A stretch of 64,000 bases of DNA from positions 262,001 to 326,000 of the forward strand of contig JAUPFP010000004.1 of NCBI GenBank assembly GCA_036925085.1, read 5' to 3'. Positions 1-9,749 of this stretch are shown piece after piece. The position numbers were made by a program, and so were the translations under genes. The notes beneath the pieces were generated by a model, which had not been told where the DNA came from, searched no databases, and saw nothing but the letters and a program-made list of their open reading frames with translations. The stretch comes from Brachycybe producta. Its lineage: Eukaryota; Arthropoda; Diplopoda; Playtdesmida; Andrognathidae. Position 1 is the stretch's first letter. Each line of letters starts with the position of its first letter.

Positions 1-807
1 AGTGGTAATTCTATGCCACAAATTATATAAAAGCGGCGTTTTTTTAATTTACCCAATGATAGCAGTGAACCCACTATGATTGTGCCTCAGCAAAACTATG
101 CTTTATTGTGCAGAATTCCGAATCACATGGACCGCAAACAAGCCATAAAATAAACATACAACATGAACCAAGCACAACCAAAACGGTTATGTTTGGTTCA
201 AAAACATTGAATTAGTAACGATGTTCAAACTAAACATCGTTTCGTGAGATGCAAATAAGCAAAACAGTGCCCAATATCCCATAGAGTTCTTTATAAAACG
301 TTCTACACTTTGCCGTTTAAACTCACTACAACCCTCTGTTGGCATTTCGTCAACTGCATAATCTAACGTTTAGTAAGATTTCATCTCAGCTGACATTTTC
401 TCAAGCCAATCAAATGTGGCTTTGTATGAAGTTTAGTAGCTAAGTAATGCTTATTATGACGTCATTCCGTTGTTCAAAAGTGGCAAAAATAACAAACCAG
501 ATGACTCAAATATAAGCCAGACATGACCAAGAGAACTAAACTCGTATACAAAGCTGATTTTAAACGATGTGAACATGAAAATTAGCCTCAAGTGAGGCTA
601 GGCCCCTTCTAGTTTCTAAAACACTTTCAAGTTGTGTTTAATTTTGCTAGCAAAAAACAATAACCAAAAATTTCTATAACCTTTGAAACTTCAAAAGAAA
701 CGAAAGTTTCCTCAAAATTGCCAAAAAAGCAAATCATTAAAACGAAAGCAAAATATCAATCTAGAAATGCGAGAAACCAAATACGATAATAAAACGCCAA
801 AACCTAC
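1..807. other. UBR5 intron 5 (partial), no exon recognised
   Basis: The donor of the last visible UBR5 exon lies at 807-806 on the minus strand, so this stretch is the beginning of the following intron. I looked for the next conserved UBR5 segment on the minus strand and did not find it. The only recognisable content is one arm of the family A hairpin element near 585-660. Confidence 0.6.
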
Positions 808-2395
808 CTCCAGGTAAGTACGAGTCCTGACTATCGTCCACATCTTCACCGTCTTCATCGTCTCGACTGAGAAGATTGTTCACAGCAAGATTTACGTCCA
901 AATTCTACTCGTAAAATGAAATGTAAACGCGATATAGTAACATATTTTCAAACGTGAAAGGACCCAGAAACGTGTCTTACCGTTCGCTGTAGTTCTCTGA
1001 TGATCAGATTTCTTGACTTCCCTTGAAGAACGACCTGAGCCTGAGACACGAGTTCCTCGGGAACGAATGGCGCAGGAACGACAGGCCTTGAACCCATAAT
1101 GACTCCCGATCCACGTCCTCTTCCCGTAGTTCTTAAGATCCTTCCTCTCGTTCTCGTCGGTTGTCTCGATCCCGCCTGAGATCCACTGTTGCTGCCTTTC
1201 GGCGCCAGTCTACATCCACGAGAACAGAACGGACTAATTACTAATAAATCGCACGAACCTAAAGCAAAAATAAACTGAATACCCTTTGTTCGGATCGGAT
1301 TTGCTGAGATCGAGTCGATCGGTGAGGATCGAGAATGCAACTCTGCAAACGCGACCATCCTAAACAACAACAAAAATTAACAATAATAATAAGAAAAAAC
1401 TGTTTAAAGATGGTTTTTACATGCAAACGCCTCCGCTAATCTGATTATTCAGTTTTTCAGGTACAAAAAGAAGAGAAAATTGAATGCGTTTAAGAAACTA
1501 GACGATTTAAGAGTATTTTCATGTTGATATCTTTTCAAAATAAGCTTTTATTTGAGTTAGAAAATGGTCAAATTTTAAGCTGAAGATATTTTTTTTAAAT
1601 TTTGACCATATAGTTTACTTTGAAAGATATTAACCTGAAAATAACCTTAAGTGATTGAGCTGCAAGTCTAGTTTCTTAAACACCTTCTAGTTTCTCTTAA
1701 TTTTGCTTCTTAAAGATAGAATAATCAACAGTTCGAAAATCAGCTGTTCATAAACCATCTCTTAACATTTACACACACAAAAAAAACTGTTTTATCTTAA
1801 AAAAATGAAATAGGAAGAAAAAGAAAAAAAAGACAACTTGCTTCGAAAAGGAATGCGATGTGGTTGGGTCCAACGATGCATTGTTTAGCCACCGAATTCT
1901 TTATTCCGCTTAGATTTAATGGAGTTGCTGATCCGTAACGATTGATTTTATCAGCAATATCTTTTAATCTGTAGCGTAACCATTACATGTACGAGAAAAA
2001 AAGTACAAAAATATGATCGCAAATGTGAATATAACGAGAGAAGAAAAAAAAGATGGCTGTCTATCATCTTTATTAATCACGCGATCGTAACGAAAACGAT
2101 CTCAGGCGTTTCTTAACTCTTTCAAAACGAAATAAAAGGTTAATAGTGATAAAAATGAAAGTTTTATTACAAACATAAATGGTCAAATAAGGTAAAATTA
2201 AATGAATATTTCATGTTTAAGGAGTACGTTCCTTGCAGAAGAAGGAAGATCCATAATGGATCAAAATGGATTCAGAAACGAACAATAAAAACAACAAAAA
2301 TGATAAAAAAATGAAAAATTTATTCATTCTAACCTGTCGTTTAGTTGGTCTTCTGTTCCAGGAAGTGGATAAACCACAAAATGAACTGAAGACAT
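808..2395 (-). CDS. UBR5: E3 ubiquitin ligase UBR5 (EDD/HYD), N-terminal exons, partial
   Basis: UBR5 is a very large nuclear and cytoplasmic HECT-type E3 ligase with UBA, RCC1-like, UBR-box, MLLE and HECT regions. Only the first 197 codons are here. Coding exons on the minus strand are 2395-2334, 1968-1842, 1359-1283, 1209-981 and 904-808; all phases join. The start [19 protein letters not shown] is the conserved UBR5 N-terminus. Then come [23 protein letters not shown] and the UBA segment [17 protein letters not shown]...[20 protein letters not shown], followed by an acidic stretch ending SYLPGG. Intron 2 has a GC donor (GAA|GCAAGT) that is forced by the uninterrupted match FLFE-DGRVC. Intron 3 is short, and the intron between exons 2 and 3 contains a family A hairpin element. 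The gene continues off the left edge. It is head to head with SLC25A32, about 1.2 kb away. Confidence 0.93.
1411..1765. mobile_element. Family A hairpin MITE
   Basis: Two arms of about 150 bp are imperfect inverted copies of each other. The left arm contains AAGAAACTAG then ATTTTCATGTTGATATCTTT; the right arm carries the complement ending CTAGTTTCTTAAACACC. It lies in UBR5 intron 2. Boundaries are approximate. Confidence 0.75.
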
Positions 2396-3565
2396 GTTGA
2401 ATTTCAATACAATTCTTCAGTTTTTTGACAAGAAATCCGACACAGAAAACACAAAAAAGACGACCAAAAAAAAGCAAACTTCTTCTTTCACCTCCTCACC
2501 TCTCACTAAAAAAAAAAAACCCCAAGCCGCCGCCGTTTGCGATTATAACCGTCGCCGTCGTTAAATTAAAATATTTTATTTTTATTATATATATTTTCAG
2601 ATTTGTTTCAAGTTACTCAATTATTGCGAATTTAATCGTTTTATAAAAATAGTTATCAATTGTCTGCTTAAAATAATGCGATATTTTGTTAAGAAATTCT
2701 TAATAAAAATTAAACAAGCCGCTTAATAAAAGCGTGCCACCGCCAAGCTTATTTTTAGCTAACCACGATTTGCATTGACCTAACTTATGTGAAGCACAAG
2801 GTTGCACTCATATGGCGTACTTTTTAATATAAAAACGCCATTTTTGTCACCCCTTTTCTTTCAATCTGAATAAAGCTTCAGAAGACACGTTTGATGCTTC
2901 AAAAGCTGGATAGAGAAAGAACCGATAATGTCTTCTCTTATAAAAATTGTAATGAATAGAAACTCACGATAGAATAAGTGCCATCTACTGGGGGACAGAA
3001 AAATAATTTATAAATCTAAAGGGGGGCGATATAGAACAAAATCATTTCCGAGATTCACTAAGATTCAGAACACAGCGTACGTATAAAAAATTATTTTATT
3101 TTTTATCCGAATTTTACTGGATACCCAGGATAGAATAGAAATCTGAAAATCTATTGAAACGTCGATAAAAAGTAAAATGGCTTGCCAAACCGAGCGAGAT
3201 TCAACCCCAATACCCGCCCCCTTGAGTACTATCGAGTTACGGCCACAGGCAGTTCTGGCCAGCACTAAACTTTTGTTTGCCCCGCCCTTTTATGACATCA
3301 GACTAAGTAACAAACCAATTATAAATTGATAGCGTTCATAAAAAGGCGGAGCAAACATAAAATTAGTGCTGGGCAGAACTGCCTGTCTATCGAGTTGCGG
3401 CCCGGTATTACATCATCCACACGGCAAACATGTGTGTTTGATCTGTGAAATGGATCTCGTTCAGTTCAAGGGAAAAGATAAACAATGTTTGCGTTCACTT
3501 TATTAAAGACTCCACTTGTTTCATCAGCTGCACATCCTTGTATTTCAAAATAAGTGTACGTAGAC
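2396..3565. promoter_or_regulatory. UBR5 / SLC25A32 divergent intergenic region
   Basis: This is the non-coding space between two head-to-head start codons, so it should hold both promoters and 5' UTRs. No clear TATA box is convincing against the AT-rich background. It contains a family B element (3245-3386). The stretch around 2810-2910 is similar to 61090-61200 (shared pieces such as ATGGCGTACT and AAAACGCCAT), which suggests another dispersed repeat. Confidence 0.45.
3245..3386. mobile_element. Family B MITE (Mutator-like), copy 1
   Basis: Ends are ACAGGCAGTTCTGGCCAGCA and the inverted complement ending AACTGCCTGT. Inside, CCGCCCTTTTATGA faces TCATAAAAAGGCGG. It is flanked by a 16-bp direct repeat (3229-3244 and 3387-3402, CTATCGAGTTACGGCC with one mismatch), which marks the insertion. 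Confidence 0.85.
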
Positions 3566-6500
3566 ATGCTTAAACCATCGAATATGGCTTCAACGACGGC
3601 TAAAAGTAGTGGTAAACCATTAAACGGATCGGGAGGAGGAGCATCCCTTTATACTCATGTGAAATACGAGCATTTGGTAGCCGGAGTCAGCGGTGGAGTC
3701 GCTTCTACACTTATTTTACATCCTCTTGACTTAATCAAGATCAGATTTGCTGGTAAAATAACAAGATTGACTATTTAGTCAATCGTGTGGTTGTCATAAT
3801 TCTATTCTTAATCTTATCATAGTGAACGATGGAATGTTACAATCAAGGCCGCAATACAGAGGACTCTTTAATGCTTTCAGTACAATAGTGAAACAGGAAG
3901 GCATCAAAGGATTGTATCGTGGTGTAACTCCCAATGTTTGGGGCGCTGGATCGTCCTGGGGACTGTATTTCTTGTTGTTAGTATCATTGATGACCTTTTA
4001 AATTTAAGTTCAAAGTCCTTAACCCGTTTTATTTTATGTTTTGTTTTGCAGTTATAATGCAATTAAAGGTTACATGGAGAATCCGGATAAATCATTAGCC
4101 CTTGGACCTGGAAAACACATGTTAGCAGCCGCAGAAGCTGGTAAAATAGCTTTAGAATGTAATGATTGATTCAAAAGTTATGATTTTGTTTACTTTTTTT
4201 TTTTTAGGTGTTATGACTCTGGTTTTAACGAATCCATTATGGGTAGTAAAGACTCGACTTTGCCTTCAGTATACCGATTTCAACGAAGCTCCTCAGAAGA
4301 ATTATCGTGGCATGATCGATGCTCTTTTGAAAGTTTATCGATTCGAAGGACTGGCAGGACTCTACAAGGTATAAAGAAGAACAAGAAGAAGAATCGCAAC
4401 AAACTCATATTACTCGAAAAAAAAAATACTTTGTACAATTTGCGTAGGGTTTCTTTCCCGGAGTTCTCGGTGTTTCGCACGGAGCTCTTCAATTCATGGC
4501 GTACGAAGAATTGAAAAAAGTTTACTGCAGCTACAAAGAAATTCCAACGAACACGAAACTGGTAAAGTTTAATACGAAAGTAATCTGTTATGTTCTATTT
4601 TAATGAAGGTTAGACGAAACGAAATACAAACGTGTATTTTTTTACGTGTATATATTTGAAGGGTACTTTCGAGTATCTACTTTTCGCTGCCATGTCCAAA
4701 TTATTCGCCGCATCGGCGACTTATCCTTACCAAGTTATACGAGCGAGGTTACAGGATCAGCACAGTGTTTACAAAGGAGTTGTAGACGTCGTAAGGAAAA
4801 CCTGGAGGTTTGTTAATAAACTTTTCTTCGTTAAGGTGGTTTTAAAGTGTAAACGCCTCTCCAACTATGATTATTCTGTCTTTCAGGTGCAAAAAGAAGA
4901 GAAACTTGAATGTGTTTTAGAAATTAGAAGGGTAGCACAATTACTTAAGATATTTTCATGTTGCTATCTTTCAAAATAAACTATTTTTATATCAGTTTGA
5001 ACAGACCAAACTTTGAAAGATATCAATATGAAAATATCCTTAAGTGATAGAGCTACAGGTCTAGTTTCTAAAACACTTTCTAATCTCTTAATTTTGCTCC
5101 TGAAAGACAATATTCATAGTTCGAAAACCAGCTGTTCATAGTCATAATAATTATAAAAATATACAAAAAAATATGGGGGACTGTGAAATATATATTACGG
5201 GGGTCGTTTTGCTGTTCCTTTCTTCTCCCTGGGATGAATTGGGTTCACACACTGCTGTTCCTGTAGGTACGAGGGTATTTCCGGACTGTACAAGGGTCTC
5301 GTTCCTTATTTATGCCACGTAACCCCTTCAATATGCATCGTGTTCCTGTTATACGAGAGAGTCGGATCGTCTTCAAAGTCCGAAAGAAACAACTGAGATT
5401 GTGTTCGAAGTTCAAGCTCCGATCTTGTGGAATTTTTATAAATCTCTTTATTTTCTCATACGAGCGAATCACAAAAAGAAACTTATTTGCTCTTGGTTCT
5501 TGAGATTCGATCTCTTAACCTGCACAAAATCAGAAACATTAGAACGTTTTTTGTACCTTATTTTTTTGAAAATATTTATAAGCTGTAAAAATATCTCATT
5601 GAATTCAAAATATGCAATTGTAGTAGCAAAACGTAAAATATAACGAACTTACGGTTGCAATCATTATGGGTGACACTGTATTTGCTCACTTTGCTAATAA
5701 TTTCCTTTGAATAATAATGGAACTGCTTAAAATTACACTCATTACAGTAACCTTTTGGCTCCATATTAACTGAAAAATGGGAATCTATTTGTACAGAAAA
5801 CGTTTATGTTTATATTTGCATAATAAGTGCCACAATTTAAACTAAGCGATAAAATAATGAACAGGTCGACAACGAAATAAAATTTTTCTGGTGGTTTTAA
5901 AGTGTAAACGCCCCTCGTAGTCTGGTTATTCAGTTTTTCGGATGCAAAAAATTAAGAAAAACTTGAATGTGCTTTAGAAACTAGAAAGGTAATTAATTTC
6001 ATTTTGATATTTTTCATCTATAAAAATAATTTTTGTCTATAAAAAGTTTATTTTGAAAGATATCAACATGAAAAATACTATTAAGTGATTCATTTAGCTA
6101 TCGTTCTAGATCATTACAGAAAAAAAGGCATAACATTGTGACAGTCATACTTTATGATGTCACTCGTTGTGCGTTATTATTTTATGACTAATTTTATTCT
6201 GTACACTACTCAATGGCAGTAATTGTCATAATAATATTCTATAATTTTCTTTTTTGACTTGTTACAAGGTTATGAGCTAGATAAGACAATTTACTGTCAT
6301 ATGAGAGTAATTGTCTTTCTGTAACGAGTCCTCTTACGTTTTTGACACACTTTCAGTTTCTCCTTGATGGTGCTTTTCTGAAACGCAGAATAACCAATAG
6401 TTTCATAAAAATATCTTAAATATAAACGGTTTTATCATTTATTCATCATATAATTAATTAATCGAGATTAGCGAAAACAAAGCCGAGAAAAAAAAGGATC

Positions 6501-6660
6501 TTATTTTATATATCTTGTCTTTCTCAGGAACGAAAGAGTAAAAGGCTTTTACAAAGGTTTAGTTCCGAGCCTTCTTCGCGTTACCCCTGCGACGGCTATT
6601 ACGTTCGTCGTTTACGAACACGTATCGCATTACCTATTAAGTCATTCTCGAACTTTGTGA
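3566..6660 (+). CDS. SLC25A32: Mitochondrial folate/FAD carrier SLC25A32 with duplicated last exon
   Basis: This is a six-helix inner-membrane carrier moving folate and/or FAD into mitochondria. Exons: 3566-3752, 3823-3976, 4052-4140, 4208-4368, 4448-4561, 4662-4807, then either 5267-5396 (7a) or 6528-6660 (7b). Both last exons fit the same phase and have good acceptors and their own stops, giving 326 or 327 residues (human 315). All three carrier signatures are visible: PLDLIK, PLWVVK and PYQVIR. Other family matches are [26 protein letters not shown] and [10 protein letters not shown]. The first ATG after an in-frame stop (3551-3553) was chosen; a second ATG six codons on is possible. Exon 7b ([20 protein letters not shown]) is closer to the human C-terminus than 7a ([18 protein letters not shown]). 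Family A elements lie before 7a and between 7a and 7b. Confidence 0.93.
4832..5145. mobile_element. Family A hairpin MITE
   Basis: The left end reads GGTTTTAAAGTGTAAACGCC. The two arms carry TTAGAAATTAGAAGGGTAG and, inverted, GGTCTAGTTTCTAAAACAC. It is inserted in SLC25A32 between exon 6 and exon 7a. Confidence 0.75.
5885..6420. mobile_element. Family A hairpin MITE with an internal insertion
   Basis: The left arm runs from GGTTTTAAAGTGTAAACGCC through TTAGAAACTAGAAAGGTAA, and the right arm returns near 6330-6420. The right arm is interrupted at about 6111-6330 by a segment that begins TTACAGAAA and ends TTTCTGTAA, so a second small inverted-repeat element seems to have landed inside this copy. 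It lies between SLC25A32 exons 7a and 7b. Confidence 0.6.
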
Positions 6661-6979
6661 GAGACTTTTCAGGAGAAAGAAAAATCTTTTATGAACTGAG
6701 GAAGAGAAAAAGTTTGATTCATTTGCAAAAGTTTGTTAGTTCCTTTGAATATAATTTTAGAACATGTGTCATACTCAATTTATTATCTGTACAAAAACCT
6801 TTTAATTTTTTGTTCCATTCTTAAATTCTTAGAAACAATAAATTGCATTTACTACTATAAAAAAACTGGTTCCTTTTATTTACTTTCTAACTGCCCACTT
6901 GTGGTCTATTTCATCTAAAACGTAAATAAAAAAATAATACATTTAGAACTTTTTTTTTTTTCTTTCTCTCCATACCATT

Positions 6980-8374
6980 TTATTTACCAACTTTTCCGTC
7001 TTTCTGAAGTTTTCTTAAATGATGCGAAAGATTGTAAGAAGCCGCAGTATGAAGATGTTCGGGAGTATCCTATTTTGAATGAAAGCGTGAATTATATGCT
7101 TTGAAATTCACTTAATTGACTTTCTAAGAAAACATTACACAAAACAAAAATTCAAAGTGTTTTAGAAACTAGAATAGTTGATGATATTGTTAAAAGTATT
7201 TTCAATATTGATATCTTTCAAAATACACTTTTTATGGCAGTTTGACGAAAAAAGTGAAAATAGTTTTCGTTGATGCAAAACAAAATTTAGCATAACCTTT
7301 TACCATTCTAGTTTGGAAAACAATTTGATTTTTTTTTTCCGTAAAAATGTTCCTTTAGAATGTTTACTTGATGTTTAGCCTCTTGAAATATTTTTAACCA
7401 TGAAATTTCAAACCTTGTAAACAATTTTCACGAGTTCCATCAAAGTGTACGACGTAGACGGTTCAGTTTTCAGAACAGTTAAAATTTGACTTTCTCTCGC
7501 CATTCGATGATCAATATATTCTTGAATTTTCGAAATGCAATCCTCAACGACTGGACCGTGTCCCGGATAGATCACATTCGGTTTCAACTCCAAAATCCTT
7601 TCCAATGAAGACATGTAAGTGTATAAGTCTTCGAAAACCTATAATAAAGTTGAACGAATTCTCTTGTCGTGTACAATTTTCAAATTTTCTACATGTATAC
7701 TAAAATATGTACAGCTGTTCCTTCTCCCAAGATACAATCTCCAGTGAAGATTCCATTTTCTTCTTCCAATAATACAGCCATGTGATCTTCGGAATGTCCT
7801 GGAGTGTGGAGAACACGAAGAGAGGCACCTTCTGTGTTTATCTCTTCACCATCTGCAACGAACTCGTATCGAACGTCCGGAGCAGGTTGCGGATCCGAAA
7901 CCGACTTACGAGCGATTTTTATCACTTTACAATCTAAAAAGGGAAAAACATACTACTTAATGGAACTGTGACGTTGACGGGATTCACATGTAGATAGCGC
8001 ATTAACTCTCAATTCCTGAACGAATAAGATCCTCAAGGCCACCGACGTGATCTGGATGCCAATGGGTGATTACGACATGAGATAGGTCTACATTCTGTTC
8101 TTTCAGGACCGTTTTAAGGCTCAAAGTGTATTCCTGGACTCCAGATTCACCTGTATCTAAGAGAATCCGTCTAAAAAGGGGGGGTGAATAAATTTATGCA
8201 GCAACAGTTCTATAATGCTGGAATCCTAAAGAAAGATGTCTTGTACTTTTACCTCTTACCGGTACCGATCAAATACGTATTCGTTCCCTGAAGGGTCATA
8301 GGTCCAGGATTACAGCCAAGAATCCGAATCACTCTTGGAGATAACTGAGAAACTTTAGGAATTAACGTTGTCAT
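6980..8374 (-). CDS. LACTB2: LACTB2-like metallo-beta-lactamase-fold endoribonuclease
   Basis: Human LACTB2 is a mitochondrial single-strand RNA endonuclease of the metallo-beta-lactamase fold. Minus-strand coding exons: 8374-8253, 8170-8007, 7933-7713, 7638-7414 and 7069-6980, giving 273 residues (human 288). The N-terminus has the family motif [19 protein letters not shown]. The metal site THWHPDH is at residues 76-82, followed by [28 protein letters not shown] and IYPGHGPV, which supply the remaining metal ligands. The C-terminal winged-helix-like end has [10 protein letters not shown] and [14 protein letters not shown]. Two donors are possible for exon 1; the downstream one gives [12 protein letters not shown] and fits the family. 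The final residues are shorter than in human. The gene is convergent with SLC25A32 and divergent from syntrophin. Confidence 0.93.
7155..7290. mobile_element. Family A element, left arm only
   Basis: GTGTTTTAGAAACTAGAAT and ATTGATATCTTTCAAAATA match the left arm of the family A hairpin. No right arm follows, so this is a truncated copy inside LACTB2 intron 4. Confidence 0.55.
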
Positions 8375-9749
8375 TCTGGTCTATATAATAATGATTGTGT
8401 TTATTTTCTAGAAAAAAAAAACGAATGAAAGACGATGATTAAAGATCAAAAGAACAATTTAATAAAGTTTTATGGCAATTAGCTTATTATACATTGAAAA
8501 ATAACCTCAAGTAGTTTCTAACTTTCTGATCAGCTGACTTTAAGCGCCATATTAGTTCACTCCCTTGGGTGTATTTGTCCAAGATCAAGGAGTATGTATA
8601 CATGCATACAAGGAGTATACATACTCCTTGTCCAAGATGCACATCGAAACATAACATATTTAATACAATCTATTGAAAATTATAAAATTTTAAAGGAAAT
8701 TAGAAAATACATCTACAAACATAACACTAAAAAGAAATTCCTGTTCATCTTCATGTGCGCCGGCAGGATTGTTGAACATGAATATACTAACCACAACATA
8801 AGCTCGTGACGTCAGAGGAGTTGACAAAAAGTTTAAAACTTGCCTTATCTTCTCTAATAAAAATGAGTAATAAATACTAATAACAAAAGAAAAGAAATTC
8901 CCTTTTGTTTTTAAACTGTTGAAAACGTACTTTGTCATTTACTTTAAACCATAATACTAAATTTTACGTCAACCCCTCTGACGTCACAAGCATCTTCTTA
9001 CGACGAGGTATGTCTACATTGGTCAGAAATTAGCTTCATATACACCGAAGCTTGTCCTTGTCCATAAGATATTAGATAAGTTAATATAAACTACAACGCT
9101 TTTACTAATGTCGCAAGTCCCATAACGTTCTTTACGACTAGTTCAATTATATATATTTTGAGGGGGAGACTGGTGATCGCAAATTTTTTCATCATGATTT
9201 TGCATAGAACACATTGTAATAGTAATTTTTTGTCCACAAATCCATCTGTTTGTTGAGTTAATCAACTAAACAACGTGGAAATGTTTCGGGTATGTATTGC
9301 ACGTCTTGTTGAATGACCCTATAAATATTTATTTGTTTTTTTCAAGCAATTAGACCTGTCAAATTTATTACTAGTACGACTAATGTGGCCCTTCCGTTGA
9401 ACTATATGGATGCCATGTCTCATAATATCAATAAGGAGAGCCACAGTCGCCCTACAACAATGCTAATAGATACAGCCCCCTAATAACGACACCGCTGCAA
9501 GGCACAAACACAATCATATAATTAATCAATGATTAAAATGACAGTTAAAATAACATTACACCAGATATTAACGCCTAAACGCACATAAAATAGCTTTGAC
9601 TAAAAATGAAAATAAAATTATAAAACCAAGACTTTTGCAATCTTGTCAGAATCAATTAAAAGTGGCCAGGAAATAAGAAATTAAATGTAATTAAGATCAA
9701 TTAAGATGATTTAATTGAAATATATGTTTCTTAAAATAATTTTAACAAA
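8375..9749. promoter_or_regulatory. LACTB2 / syntrophin divergent intergenic region
   Basis: This space separates two head-to-head starts. It contains a short palindromic hairpin (8589-8632; AAGGAGTATGTATAC and its complement around a 14-base loop) and an inverted-repeat element at about 8798-8993. No coding sequence was recognised. Confidence 0.4.
8798..8993. mobile_element. Inverted-repeat element with GACGTCAGAGG arms
   Basis: The left arm AGCTCGTGACGTCAGAGGAG (from 8801) is matched in inverted orientation by CCTCTGACGTCACAAGC near 8974-8991. This gives terminal inverted repeats of about 23 bp, with an AT-rich centre. A target duplication was not identified. Confidence 0.5.

Noticed and set aside
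948-1373. 141-codon open frame on the minus strand
   Set aside because: It reads through an intron; the true UBR5 exons (1359-1283 and 1209-981) lie within it.
3554-3565. Upstream start for SLC25A32 at 3554
   Set aside because: The codon there is GTG; the first ATG is at 3566, directly after an in-frame stop.
8253-8260. Upstream donor for LACTB2 exon 1 at 8259
   Set aside because: It breaks the conserved [13 protein letters not shown] segment; the donor seven bases further on preserves it.
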